62,418 bases of DNA from Exercitatus varius. Lineage in GTDB: Bacteria > Pseudomonadota > Gammaproteobacteria > Enterobacterales > Pasteurellaceae. How positions within the stretch are numbered: the first letter of the stretch is position 1; each line of letters starts with the position of its first letter. The notes below the pieces were generated by a model. It was not told where the DNA came from and made no database searches. It worked only from the letters and a program-made list of their open reading frames with translations. Of the stretch, positions 7,680 to 16,429 are shown one piece after another. The stretch lies in NCBI RefSeq assembly GCF_029577735.1, contig NZ_JARQTO010000007.1:1-62418 (forward strand), in the 5' to 3' direction. A program made the position numbers and the translations under genes.

Positions 7680-10322
7680 CTAACCCGTGTTACGCATACC
7701 CGCGGCGATACCGGTAATGGTGATCATCAGCGCTTGTTCGATATCCGGATTCGGATGTTCGGGATCCGCCCGCAGACGACGCAGCAATTCCACTTGCAAT
7801 AGATTCAGCGGGTCGGTGTAGACGTTGCGCAGCGCGATGGATTCCGCCACCCAAGGCAAATCCGACATTAACTGATCGCCTTTGCCGGAAAGCCGTAAGA
7901 CGGTGGCGATATCTTCGTTTAACTGTTTACGCAGCGATTCGCCTAAATACCAAAGTTCTTTTTTCACTAAACGTTGGTCGTAATATTCGGACAGCCAGCT
8001 GTCGGTTTTGCTGAACACCATTTCCAGCATGCCGATGCGGGTATTGAAAAACGGCCAATGGTTGCACATTTCTTCAATTACCGCCGCTTTGCCGTTTTCC
8101 ATCGCCTGACGGATGGAGGCGCCGGCTCCGAGCCAGGCGGGCAGCATCAGGCGGTTTTGCATCCAGGCGAAGATCCAGGGAATGGCCCGCAGGCTTTCCA
8201 CGCCGCCATGAGGATTGCGTTTCGCCGGGCGGGAGCCTAAAGGCAGTTTGGCCAGCTCTTGTTCCGGCGTTGCACTGCGGAAGTAAGGCACAAAATCCTT
8301 ATCGCCGCGCACCACATTGCGGTAGATTTCGCAAGAGGAAACGGCAAGTTCGTCCATCACCCGACACCAGCTGGCTTTCGGTTCCGGCGGCGGCAGAAGG
8401 TTGGCTTCAAGAACGGCGCTGGCGTAAAGATCCAGGCTTTCTGCGGCGATAGCCGGTAAACCCAGTTTGAAGCGGATCATTTCCCCTTGTTCGGTCACTC
8501 GTAAGCCGTTTTTCAGGGAACGGGGCGGTTGGGACAATAATGCGGCGTGGGCCGGTGCGCCTCCGCGTCCTACGGTGCCGCCGCGACCGTGGAAGAGGGT
8601 GAGTTCGATGCCGGTTTGTTCGCAAAGTTTGACTAAGGCGTCCTGCGCGCGGTATTGCGCCCATGAAGCCGCCATCATGCCCGCATCTTTAGCGCTGTCG
8701 GAATAGCCGATCATGATCATTTGACGGTTGTTGATGACGCCGCGATACCAGCCGACGTTAAACAGTTGCGTCATCACTTCTTCGGAGGCGTCCAGGTCGT
8801 CCAGGGTTTCAAATAGCGGAACCACCGGCAAATGATATGAAATGCCCGCTTCTTTCAGTAATAAATGCACCGCTAAAACATCGGAAGCGGTTCTTGCCAT
8901 GGAAATAATATAGCAGGAAATAATGCCTTCCGGTTGTTCAGCAATCACTTTACAGGTGTCTAAAATTTCCCGGGTTTGTTCCGAAGGCGTCCAGTTATGG
9001 GGAATTAACGGGCGGCGAGAACTCAATTCGCGAATCAGGAAAGCCTGTTTGTCGTCTTCGGTCCATTGGCTGTAATCGCCCAAGCCGATGTAACGGGTAA
9101 TTTCGCCGATGGCGTCGCTGTGGCGGGTGCTTTCCTGGCGGATATCCAGACGCGATAAGGTAACGCCGAAACAACGAACGCGACGCAACGTATCCAGCAA
9201 TAATCCGTTGGCAATAATGCGCATACCGCAGGCGGTTAAGGATTGATAACAATCGAAAAGAGGTTGCCAGAGTTGTTGGTCTTCGCAGATGATTTCATCC
9301 TGTTTAAACGGCGGAATGCGACCCGCAAGCACGTCGTTGTAATAATCCAGGGTGTTTCTTAATTTGGTGCGCAGGCTTTTTACCACCACGCGGTAAGGTT
9401 CCAAGTGATCGCCGTATTTTTCCCGGAATTCCTCGGTACATGCCGTCATTGACAACTCGTCGCAAAGCGCCTGAATATCGGTTAAAAACAAATCCGCCGC
9501 TTTCCAGCGAGCAAGTTGCAGCGTTTCCTGCGTAATTTTGGCGGTAACGAAGGGGTTGCCGTCGCGGTCGCCGCCCATCCAGGAAGAGAAGCGTACCGGG
9601 GTAAGATCCACCGGCAAGGCGTAATTTAAATGTTCGACGGTGGCATCGTTAAGTTTGCGGATAAAGGCGGGCAAGCCTTCCCATAAACTGTTTTCGATGA
9701 CGGCAAAACCCCATTTGGCTTCTTCCAGAGGCGTCGGTCGATTGGTACGGATTTCATTGGTATGCCAGGCTTCGGCGATAAGGCGAAGTAATTGATATTC
9801 AATATTTTTTTGTTCTTCAGTCGTTAAGTCGGTATGATCCAGTTGTGCCAGACATTTGTTAATTTCAACCTGTTTATGCATTAATGAACGGCGGGTGACT
9901 TCCGTCGGATGAGCGGTGAGAACGAGTTCAATCAGCAATTTTTGCACGGTTTTTATAATTTCGTCCTGAGAAATATGTTGCTCTTTCAAACGGGCAAACA
10001 ACGCCGCCGTGGAACGTTCTGCGGAAACTTTATCTTCATGGGAGCGAGACATGGTTTGATATTGTTCCGCCACGTTGGTCAGATTCAGAAACTGGCTGAA
10101 GGCGCGGGCAACCGGAATGATATTGTCCGTCGAAATATTGGAAAGCGTGTCTAATAATGCCGCCCGGGCCTTGTCGTCGCCGCTGCGGGAATTGCGCGAT
10201 AATATGCGGATATTTTCAATCAGTCCGAGAATATTGTCACCCTGCGCCTCCTGAATGGTTTCGCCCAAAAAGCGCCCCAGCATGTTGATGTTGTTACGCA
10301 TCATCAAATATTCTTCTGTCAT
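7680..10322 (-). CDS. ppc: Phosphoenolpyruvate carboxylase
   Basis: An 880-residue cytoplasmic enzyme that carboxylates PEP with bicarbonate to oxaloacetate, the anaplerotic entry to the reductive C4 branch. Signature motifs are present: VLTAHPTEVTRRS (catalytic His), MGGDRDGNPFVT, GYSDSAKDAG, FHGRGGTVGRGGAPAH (Gly-rich loop with catalytic Arg), and the C-terminal MITITGIAAGMRNTG that ends nearly all bacterial PEPC. The start is fixed by GGAGGA five bases before the ATG and by the N-terminal MLGRFLGETI segment shared with E. coli. It is a single gene with its own promoter and terminator, beside dcuB and aspA, suggesting a fumarate/succinate module. Confidence 0.98.
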   Translation of the reverse strand: MTEEYLMMRNNINMLGRFLGETIQEAQGDNILGLIENIRILSRNSRSGDDKARAALLDTLSNISTDNIIPVARAFSQFLNLTNVAEQYQTMSRSHEDKVSAERSTAALFARLKEQHISQDEIIKTVQKLLIELVLTAHPTEVTRRSLMHKQVEINKCLAQLDHTDLTTEEQKNIEYQLLRLIAEAWHTNEIRTNRPTPLEEAKWGFAVIENSLWEGLPAFIRKLNDATVEHLNYALPVDLTPVRFSSWMGGDRDGNPFVTAKITQETLQLARWKAADLFLTDIQALCDELSMTACTEEFREKYGDHLEPYRVVVKSLRTKLRNTLDYYNDVLAGRIPPFKQDEIICEDQQLWQPLFDCYQSLTACGMRIIANGLLLDTLRRVRCFGVTLSRLDIRQESTRHSDAIGEITRYIGLGDYSQWTEDDKQAFLIRELSSRRPLIPHNWTPSEQTREILDTCKVIAEQPEGIISCYIISMARTASDVLAVHLLLKEAGISYHLPVVPLFETLDDLDASEEVMTQLFNVGWYRGVINNRQMIMIGYSDSAKDAGMMAASWAQYRAQDALVKLCEQTGIELTLFHGRGGTVGRGGAPAHAALLSQPPRSLKNGLRVTEQGEMIRFKLGLPAIAAESLDLYASAVLEANLLPPPEPKASWCRVMDELAVSSCEIYRNVVRGDKDFVPYFRSATPEQELAKLPLGSRPAKRNPHGGVESLRAIPWIFAWMQNRLMLPAWLGAGASIRQAMENGKAAVIEEMCNHWPFFNTRIGMLEMVFSKTDSWLSEYYDQRLVKKELWYLGESLRKQLNEDIATVLRLSGKGDQLMSDLPWVAESIALRNVYTDPLNLLQVELLRRLRADPEHPNPDIEQALMITITGIAAGMRNTG

Positions 10323-10352
10323 AAGAGTCCTCCGAAAAATAAAAAATTTTTG

Positions 10353-10388
10353 AGGTATTTATACCTGCGATGGGGTAGGTATAAACAA
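10353..10388 (-). promoter_or_regulatory. ppc promoter region with three operator-like half-sites
   Basis: AGGTAT at 10353, its complement ATACCT at 10361 and AGGTAT again at 10377 give two overlapping palindromes: AGGTATTTATACCT (14 bases, perfect) and TTTATACCT...AGGTATAAA (9-base arms, 10-base gap). On the minus strand a -35 (TTTATA) and -10 (TATAAA) 16 bases apart fall inside the same element, 35-60 bases before the ppc start. A repressor or activator binding here would directly control ppc. The regulator is unknown. Confidence 0.45.
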
Positions 10389-10566
10389 AAGTTATGTGAA
10401 GATCAAATGATATTTCCGATAAATGGGGAAAATTAAAAAATATGCTTTTAAATTAGTTGTTATTTAAAAATATAGGTGAATTTTTAGAGGAATTCTTAGC
10501 AAAAACGTGAAAGCCAAAACGGTAAATTAATTTGAAAATATTGTTTCCGGGGATTGAAAAAACTAT
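10389..10566. other. AT-rich spacer, nothing recognised
   Basis: Between the ppc promoter and the dcuB terminator the sequence is AT-rich. It has no credible gene, and I see no clear regulatory site. Confidence 0.5.
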
Positions 10567-10624
10567 AAAAAAATGACCCGCACTTTATCAAATGGGTTTG
10601 CTTCTTTGACTTTCGGTGCGGATC
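10567..10624 (-). terminator. USS-containing terminator after dcuB
   Basis: GACCCGCAC at 10575-10583 pairs with GTGCGGATC at 10616-10624 (one wobble). On the minus strand the stem is followed by ATTTTTTT. One arm extends into a USS-like AAAGTGCGGGTC. Confidence 0.6.
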
Positions 10625-10649
10625 AACTTTTTGCTTGTTCCCGTTAATT

Positions 10650-11972
10650 TTAGAGGAACATGTTGGCAAATAACAAACCAAAGCAGATGCTGAAGAACAT
10701 GCTGAGCAAGCCCGGAATCATAAAGCTGTGGTTGAAAATATATTTACCGATTCGAGTGGTACCGGTGGTATCAAAGTCGATTGAGGCAATGATCGGACCA
10801 TAGTTAGGAATGAAGAAATAACCGTTTACCGCAACAAATACCCCGATAAGCACTGGCGCAGGAATACCCAAACCGATACCGAGCGGGAACAGAGTGGCAA
10901 CCGTAGCCCCTTGGCTGTTTACCAGTACGGATAACGCAAATAAAGCGAAAGCGAAGGCCCATGGTGCGGTATGTACTAATTCGGATACCATTTCTTTAAC
11001 TTCGGTCATATGCGCTTGCATTAACGTGTCGCCCAACCATGCGATACCGAAGATGGCGATAACCGCGCGCATACCGGCGTGGAACACGGATCCTTTGGTG
11101 ATTGCGGTGCCGTCCGGTTTACAGAAGAAGATGATAAGCGCGCCGATTGACAACATGACGATTTCAATGGTGTGCGCCATACCCATCGGTTTGCCGTCAA
11201 AGACCGGGCGTAATGACGGTATCGCACCCATTAACACAACCAGTAACGCGCCTAATAAGAATAAAGAAACGGAGATTTTAGCGCTTGAAGTGATTTCAAT
11301 TTCCTCAGGATTGCTGTCTGCGTGAATGGATTTTACGTATTCCGGATCTTGCAAACGTTTTTGGTATTCCGGATCGTCTTTTAATTCTTTACCCATTTTA
11401 TTTACAAAAATACAGGCTAAAGCGATACCCAATACGGTTGCCGGCATAGTCACCGAAAGCACGTTACCCAATGTGATGCCTTGCGGTTCAAGGTAAGCGA
11501 CGACCGCAACCACGGCGGCGGCAATCGGACTGGCGACAATGGCGAATTGCGAAGCGATAACCGCCATAGAAAGCGGACGTTCGGGACGAACGCCGTTGTG
11601 GCGGCTGACTTCCGCGATAACCGGTAACACGGAATAAGCTACGTGACCGGTTCCCGCCAATACGGTGAATGTCCAGGTTACCGCCGGTGCCATAAAGGTA
11701 ATGTATTTCGGATTACGGCGCAGAATGTTGGTTGCGATTCTGATCATATAATCTAAACCGCCGGCCGCCTGCATAGATGCCGCGGCGGCAACTACCGCCA
11801 TAATCATAAACATTACGTCAATCGGCAAACCGGCGGGTTTCAGCCCGAATCCGAAGGATAAGATAGCCAGCCCTAAGCCGCCGAATACACCCAAACCGAT
11901 ACCACCGACCCGTGCACCCACCAGGATACAGAGCAATACGATGGCAAATTGGATTATAAACATTGCAGTCAT
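10650..11972 (-). CDS. dcuB: Anaerobic C4-dicarboxylate transporter DcuB
   Basis: A 440-residue inner-membrane protein of the Dcu family, exchanging fumarate, malate or aspartate for succinate during anaerobic growth. It aligns along its length with DcuB: GGIGLGVFGGLGLAILSF, LRRNPKYITFMAP, the highly conserved LAGTGHVAYSVLPVI and RPERPLSMAVIASQ, and the C-terminal GTTRIGKYIFNHSFMIPGL. About ten to twelve membrane segments are evident. The start ATG at 11972 follows GGAGA by six bases. It is divergent from aspA, sharing a 283-base control region. Assignment to DcuB rather than DcuA rests on overall resemblance, so the exact subtype is less sure than the family. Confidence 0.93.
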   Translation of the reverse strand: MTAMFIIQFAIVLLCILVGARVGGIGLGVFGGLGLAILSFGFGLKPAGLPIDVMFMIMAVVAAAASMQAAGGLDYMIRIATNILRRNPKYITFMAPAVTWTFTVLAGTGHVAYSVLPVIAEVSRHNGVRPERPLSMAVIASQFAIVASPIAAAVVAVVAYLEPQGITLGNVLSVTMPATVLGIALACIFVNKMGKELKDDPEYQKRLQDPEYVKSIHADSNPEEIEITSSAKISVSLFLLGALLVVLMGAIPSLRPVFDGKPMGMAHTIEIVMLSIGALIIFFCKPDGTAITKGSVFHAGMRAVIAIFGIAWLGDTLMQAHMTEVKEMVSELVHTAPWAFAFALFALSVLVNSQGATVATLFPLGIGLGIPAPVLIGVFVAVNGYFFIPNYGPIIASIDFDTTGTTRIGKYIFNHSFMIPGLLSMFFSICFGLLFANMFL

Positions 11973-12033
11973 AATTGTTCTCCATAAAAGTAATAAAAAG
12001 TAAACCGCACTTTTTTAGTCTGAATATCAGTTT

Positions 12034-12050
12034 TGTTCATTTTGTGAACA
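12034..12050. promoter_or_regulatory. Inverted repeat in the dcuB-aspA control region
   Basis: TGTTCA and TGAACA are separated by five bases, forming a perfect 6-base-arm repeat 62 bases before the dcuB start. It looks like a dimeric regulator site. The regulator was not identified. Confidence 0.3.
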
Positions 12051-12166
12051 GCTTTAAATCAGGGATCTAAAAATTTCCGATAATATACCGCTAAATAGTA
12101 AGGATTTAAACCTTAAAATTTTTAATAGCTCAAATAAATATTTGTACGATCAAACACTTATTAAAA

Positions 12167-12182
12167 TTTGATCCAGATCACA
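12167..12182 (+). promoter_or_regulatory. FNR/CRP-type site upstream of aspA
   Basis: TTGATCCAGATCAC matches the FNR consensus TTGAT-N4-ATCAA in nine of ten positions. The overlapping TTTGA-N6-TCACA matches CRP in nine of ten. It is centred about 80 bases before the aspA start, consistent with anaerobic and catabolite control of aspA and possibly of divergent dcuB. Which protein binds cannot be decided from sequence. Confidence 0.65.
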
Positions 12183-12255
12183 TTTTTGCGGAATAAAAGC
12201 CGTTATGATTTATCGCGTCAACAATCTGACCTAACGCAAAAATTGAGGATTAATT

Positions 12256-13683
12256 ATGAAAAACGTACGTGTTGAAGTGGATTTATTGGGTGAACGCGAA
12301 GTATCAAATGACGTATATTGGGGAATTCACACCTTAAGAGCGGTGGAAAATTTTAACATTTCCGATCATTGCATCTCCGACGTGCCTGAATTCGTGCGCG
12401 GAATGGTCATGGTGAAAAAAGCCACCGCGCTGGCGAACGGCGAATTGGGCGCTATTCCGAAAAAAGTCTCCAAAGCTATTGTACAGGCTTGCGATGAAAT
12501 CCTGGTAAACGGACGTTGTATGGATCAATTCCCGTCCGATGTGTACCAGGGCGGCGCCGGTACATCCGTGAATATGAATACCAACGAAGTGGTGGCGAAT
12601 TTAGCCTTAGAAATTCTAGGTCATCAAAAAGGCGAATATAACATCGTCAATCCGATGGATCACGTGAACGCCAGCCAATCTACCAACGACGCTTACCCGA
12701 CCGGTTTCCGCATTGCAGTGTATAACAGTATTATGAAACTGGTTGAAAAAATCGAGTATTTACAACAAGGTTTTGACAATAAAGCGACGGAATTCGCCAA
12801 TGTACTGAAAATGGGCCGTACTCAGCTGCAAGACGCCGTGCCGATGACCGTCGGACAAGAATTCAAAGCTTTCGCGATTTTACTTGAAGAAGAAGTGAAA
12901 AATCTGAAACGTACGGCGGAATTATTGCTTGAAGTGAATTTAGGGGCGACGGCAATCGGTACCGGTCTGAATACGCCGGAAGGTTATCGCGAATTGGCGG
13001 TGAAATATTTGTCCGAAGTCACCGGGTTGCCTTGCGTCAGTTCCGAAAACCTGATTGAAGCCACTTCCGACTGCGGTTCTTATGTAATGGTGCACGGTGC
13101 GCTGAAACGAAGTGCGGTCAAAATTTCGAAAGTTTGTAACGACTTACGTTTGCTTTCGTCCGGTCCGCGTGCGGGGTTGAATGAAATTAATCTGCCTGAA
13201 TTGCAAGCGGGTTCTTCCATCATGCCGGCTAAAGTAAATCCGGTGGTGCCTGAAGTGGTCAATCAAGTGTGCTTCAAAGTGATCGGTAACGACACTACCG
13301 TCACCTTTGCTGCGGAAGCCGGTCAGCTACAATTAAACGTTATGGAACCGGTAATCGGCCAAGCTATGTTCGAATCTATCGAGATTCTTGCCAACGCTTG
13401 CGTAAACTTGCGCGATAAATGTATCGACGGCATCACGGTAAACAAAGAAATCTGTGAAAATTACGTGTTTAACTCTATCGGTATCGTGACTTATCTGAAT
13501 CCGTTTATCGGTCACCATAACGGGGATATCGTGGGTAAAATCTGTGCTCAAACCGGTCGCAGCGTACGCGATGTGGTATTGGAAAAAGGCTTACTGACCG
13601 AAGCGCAGCTAGACGATATTTTATCCGTTGAAAATCTGATGAAACCGACTTACAAAGCCGCGCGTTTTACCGATGAAGACTAA
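12256..13683 (+). CDS. aspA: Aspartate ammonia-lyase (aspartase)
   Basis: A 475-residue cytoplasmic tetramer that converts L-aspartate to fumarate and ammonia. The fumarase/aspartase signature GSSIMPAKVNPV, whose Ser is the catalytic base in the flexible loop, lies at about residues 318-329. TSVNMNTNEV, NASQSTNDAYPT and GRTQLQDAVPMTVGQEF are the other active-site segments. Length and N terminus (MKNVRVEVDLLGEREV) match the family. The codons for RSAVKIS near residue 280 contain a USS where E. coli has RLAVKMS. It is followed after 35 bases by ansB, so asparagine and aspartate feed one fumarate pool that FRD would reduce and DcuB exchange. Confidence 0.98.
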   Translation: MKNVRVEVDLLGEREVSNDVYWGIHTLRAVENFNISDHCISDVPEFVRGMVMVKKATALANGELGAIPKKVSKAIVQACDEILVNGRCMDQFPSDVYQGGAGTSVNMNTNEVVANLALEILGHQKGEYNIVNPMDHVNASQSTNDAYPTGFRIAVYNSIMKLVEKIEYLQQGFDNKATEFANVLKMGRTQLQDAVPMTVGQEFKAFAILLEEEVKNLKRTAELLLEVNLGATAIGTGLNTPEGYRELAVKYLSEVTGLPCVSSENLIEATSDCGSYVMVHGALKRSAVKISKVCNDLRLLSSGPRAGLNEINLPELQAGSSIMPAKVNPVVPEVVNQVCFKVIGNDTTVTFAAEAGQLQLNVMEPVIGQAMFESIEILANACVNLRDKCIDGITVNKEICENYVFNSIGIVTYLNPFIGHHNGDIVGKICAQTGRSVRDVVLEKGLLTEAQLDDILSVENLMKPTYKAARFTDED

Positions 13684-13718
13684 TTCGCAGTGAAAACTCA
13701 TTCACAGGAAAAATAGTT

Positions 13719-14768
13719 ATGCAATTGAAAAAATTAACGTTAGCGACCTTATTGGCATTATCGGCATTTTCCGCTTCTGCCGCGGAGTTGCCTAATCTGA
13801 CGGTACTTGCCACCGGCGGCACTATCGCCGGCAGCGGTGAAAGCGAAGTGAGTTCCGCCTATCAAGCCGGGCAGTTGAATATCGATACCTTATTGAACGC
13901 GGTACCGGAAATTAAAACGCTGGCAAATGTAAAAGGCGAACAGGTAGTGAAAATCGGTTCGCAGGACATGACCGATGACGTCTGGTTGAAACTGGCGCGT
14001 ACCATTAACAGTCAATGTGGCTCGACGGACGGTTTTGTGGTGACGCACGGTACGGATACCATGGAAGAAACCGCTTATTTCCTCGATATGACGGTGAAAT
14101 GCGAAAAACCGGTGGTGATGGTGGGGGCAATGCGCCCGGCAACTGAAAAGAGTGCGGACGGTCCGTTGAATCTTTATAACGCGGTTGTCGTTGCGAAAGA
14201 TAAAAAATCCGCAGGACGCGGAGTGTTGGTGGCGATGAACGACGAAGTACTCGGCGCCCGCGATGTGACCAAAACCAGCACGACGGCGGTACAGACTTTC
14301 CATTCGCCGAATTTCGGTACTTTAGGTTATGTACATAACAGCAAAGTGGATTACGAACGTTCGCCTGAAAGCAAACATACCGTTGATACGCCGTTTAATG
14401 TGGATAATCTGGAAAAATTGCCGAAAGTGGGCATTATTTACGCTTATTCCAATATGCCTGTAGAACCGCTGAAAGCCTTGCTTGATGCGGGTTACGAAGG
14501 CATTGTGGTAGCCGGCGTGGGTAACGGCAATATGAATAAAGCGAATCTGGATCTGTTGGCGGAAGCGGCTAAAAAAGGCGTGACGGTGGTGCGTTCGTCC
14601 CGCGTACCGACGGGTTATACCACTCGCGATGCCGAAGTGGACGACAGCCAGTACGGCTTTATCGCTTCCGGTACGCTGAATCCGCCAAAAGCGCGCGTAT
14701 TGTTGCAGTTAGCCTTAACCAAAACCAAAGATGCGGCGAAAATCCAGCAATATTTTGAGGATTTCTAA
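13719..14768 (+). CDS. ansB: Periplasmic L-asparaginase II
   Basis: A 349-residue type II asparaginase hydrolysing asparagine to aspartate and ammonia in the periplasm. An N-terminal signal peptide (about residues 1-22, hydrophobic LATLLALSAFSASA with cleavage near Ala-Glu) precedes the two catalytic threonine motifs, ATGGTIAGS (Thr 35) and VVTHGTDTMEETAYF. The C terminus QQYFEDF agrees with the family. It lies 35 bases after aspA and shares its terminator. The pair would take up extracellular asparagine nitrogen and make fumarate as an electron acceptor; in E. coli ansB is FNR/CRP controlled, as the site before aspA would suggest here. Confidence 0.97.
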   Translation: MQLKKLTLATLLALSAFSASAAELPNLTVLATGGTIAGSGESEVSSAYQAGQLNIDTLLNAVPEIKTLANVKGEQVVKIGSQDMTDDVWLKLARTINSQCGSTDGFVVTHGTDTMEETAYFLDMTVKCEKPVVMVGAMRPATEKSADGPLNLYNAVVVAKDKKSAGRGVLVAMNDEVLGARDVTKTSTTAVQTFHSPNFGTLGYVHNSKVDYERSPESKHTVDTPFNVDNLEKLPKVGIIYAYSNMPVEPLKALLDAGYEGIVVAGVGNGNMNKANLDLLAEAAKKGVTVVRSSRVPTGYTTRDAEVDDSQYGFIASGTLNPPKARVLLQLALTKTKDAAKIQQYFEDF

Positions 14769-14880
14769 ATTTGTCGAAAAAGCATTGCGTTTTTATTCGC
14801 TGTCCTTAGAAGAATTGCCTCCGACCGTTGGCAAAGTTAACGTTTAAAAAAACGATGCGTTTTTTGACCGCACTTGAATC

Positions 14881-14917
14881 AAAAACACCCGACAATTACA
14901 ATGTCGGGTGTTTTTTT
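14881..14917 (+). terminator. Intrinsic terminator of aspA-ansB
   Basis: AAAAACACCCGAC at 14881-14893 pairs with 14903-14915, with a 9-base loop and then a run of seven T. The core is a GC-rich ACACCCGAC stem. A separate reverse USS lies just upstream at 14864-14873. Confidence 0.9.
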
Positions 14918-14929
14918 ATAGGAATGGTT

Positions 14930-15403
14930 ATGAAGAAAATTAAAATTCTGTTTGTCTGTCTGGGCAATATTTGCCGTTCGCCCATGGCGGAATTTATGAT
15001 GCGGCACAAAGTGGAAAAAGCGGGCTTAAGTGATGTTATCGAAACGGACAGTGCGGGCACTTCCGGCTGGCATGACGGTAGCGATATGCATTGCGACACG
15101 GCGGATATGCTGGATTTACATAAAATAGACAGCGCCGGTTTTGTAAGCCGCAAAGTGAAATTGGCGGATCGTAATAATTTCGACTATATCGTGGCGATGG
15201 ATCAGCAGAATCTGCGAGATTTGCAAACGCTGTTCGGCGGAAAATCCGATAAATTGTTCGTCATTGCCGAGTTAGTGCCCGATCTGCAATACGACCATAT
15301 TCCCGATCCTTGGTATACCCGTAATTTTCAGGAAACCTATCAGTTGCTGGATGTTTGTTGCGATGCCTTGCTGGAAAAAATCCGGCGTGAGCATAAACTT
15401 TAA
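14930..15403 (+). CDS. Low-molecular-weight protein-tyrosine phosphatase
   Basis: A 157-residue cytoplasmic phosphatase of the LMW-PTP family. The N-terminal P-loop VCLGNICRS holds the CX5R motif with nucleophile Cys10 and Arg16, and the general acid Asp sits in IPDPWYTRNF near residue 125. The start is ATG 14930, six bases after AGGA; the ATG at 14924 touches the AGGA and is unlikely. In capsulated bacteria such enzymes (Wzb, Etp) partner a tyrosine kinase, but no kinase or polysaccharide gene is nearby, so it is probably the stand-alone housekeeping type with an unknown target. It starts only 13 bases after the aspA-ansB terminator, so its promoter probably overlaps that stem. Confidence 0.9.
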   Translation: MKKIKILFVCLGNICRSPMAEFMMRHKVEKAGLSDVIETDSAGTSGWHDGSDMHCDTADMLDLHKIDSAGFVSRKVKLADRNNFDYIVAMDQQNLRDLQTLFGGKSDKLFVIAELVPDLQYDHIPDPWYTRNFQETYQLLDVCCDALLEKIRREHKL

Positions 15404-15510
15404 AAATGCCGGGCGGATCACATTTTTTACGATGAAAATCGGGTAACATAAAAGCCTATCCTAGAGATATTCTCTTTTCTTCTTTGACTTATCAGACAGG
15501 AGTACAGCTT

Positions 15511-15723
15511 ATGTTTCCGGAATTCCGCGATTTGATTACCAAATTAAAAACCGAAGATGCGCATTTTGCCCGTCTGTTTGAAAAGCACAACGAGCTTGAT
15601 CACAAAATCAAAAATATTGAAGATCATATTGAAATAGGTACGCCGAGCGAAGTGGAAATGCTCAAAAAGGAAAAACTGAAACTGAAAGACGCCATGTATG
15701 CCATTTTAAAAAGAGCCGCATAA
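15511..15723 (+). CDS. YdcH-like small coiled-coil protein (DUF465)
   Basis: A 70-residue, highly charged protein of the YdcH/SlyX-like DUF465 family, predicted to be almost entirely helical: MFPEFRDLITKLKTEDAHF, then the typical ARLFEKHNELDHKIKNIE and a C-terminal MLKKEKLKLKDAMYAILK helix. Function is unknown in all bacteria that carry it. ATG 15511 is preferred, with ACAGGAG nine to ten bases upstream; the open frame reaches 15484 without a start of better quality. It stands alone with short spacers to its neighbours. Confidence 0.8.
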   Translation: MFPEFRDLITKLKTEDAHFARLFEKHNELDHKIKNIEDHIEIGTPSEVEMLKKEKLKLKDAMYAILKRAA

Positions 15724-15795
15724 ATACGGTCGAAAGGTTGCATTCGGGGGCGTATAAGCTAGAATGAGCGAACTTTATTCAAACAGGTTGTTTTT

Positions 15796-16299
15796 ATGTT
15801 AGATATTGTTTTATACGAACCCGAAATTCCGCAAAATACCGGCAATATTATCCGCTTGTGCGCCAACACCGGTTTTCGCCTACATTTAATCGAACCTCTC
15901 GGTTTTACCTGGGATGACAAGCGTTTGCGTCGTTCCGGGCTGGATTACCATGAATTTGCCGAAATCAAACGGCATAAAACATTCGAACAGTTTTTAGCCG
16001 ACGAAAAACCGAAACGTTTATTTGCTCTGACCACCAAAGGCGGGCCGGCTCACAGTGAAGTGCGGTTCGAATTGGGCGACTTTTTGATGTTTGGCCCCGA
16101 AACCCGCGGTATTCCGATGTCAATTTTAGACAATATGCCGATGGAACGAAAAATCCGCATTCCTATGACGGCAAACAGCCGTAGTATGAATCTGTCCAAT
16201 TCCGTTGCGGTTACGATATACGAAGCCTGGCGTCAACTCGGTTTTCAGGGCGCCGTGAATTTAAATTTTCAACAACCTGGCGACAAAATCGACCCTTAA
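15796..16299 (+). CDS. trmL: tRNA (cytidine/uridine-34 2'-O)-methyltransferase TrmL
   Basis: A 167-residue SPOUT-class methyltransferase that 2'-O-methylates the wobble nucleotide of tRNA-Leu isoacceptors with SAM; the Haemophilus homologue YibK is the structural prototype. The start MLDIVLYEPEIPQNTGNIIRL, the LIEPLGF segment, MFGPETRGIP and the knot-forming IPMTANSRSMNLSNSVAV are all present. It is about ten residues longer than E. coli TrmL through a C-terminal tail (NLNFQQPGDKIDP). A USS inside the gene encodes EVRFE. It is monocistronic and convergent with the kinase gene. Confidence 0.95.
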   Translation: MLDIVLYEPEIPQNTGNIIRLCANTGFRLHLIEPLGFTWDDKRLRRSGLDYHEFAEIKRHKTFEQFLADEKPKRLFALTTKGGPAHSEVRFELGDFLMFGPETRGIPMSILDNMPMERKIRIPMTANSRSMNLSNSVAVTIYEAWRQLGFQGAVNLNFQQPGDKIDP

Positions 16300-16429
16300 G
16301 CAAGAATGAAGCGGTCGATTTTGTCTACTATGTCAAAATGTCCGGTGAACTGGCGACTTTCCCCCGAGACTTCGTTTTTCATCGATTGAGTTTAAGTTTT
16401 AGCGATTAGATCGACCGAATGAGACATTA

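Noticed and set aside
10496..10681. 61-residue minus-strand frame after dcuB
   Set aside because: It contains the dcuB terminator and has no start signal or similarity.
16300..16429. GGTCGAT...ATCGACC repeat between trmL and the kinase gene as a terminator
   Set aside because: The arms are about 90 bases apart and lack T runs, so a functional hairpin is doubtful.
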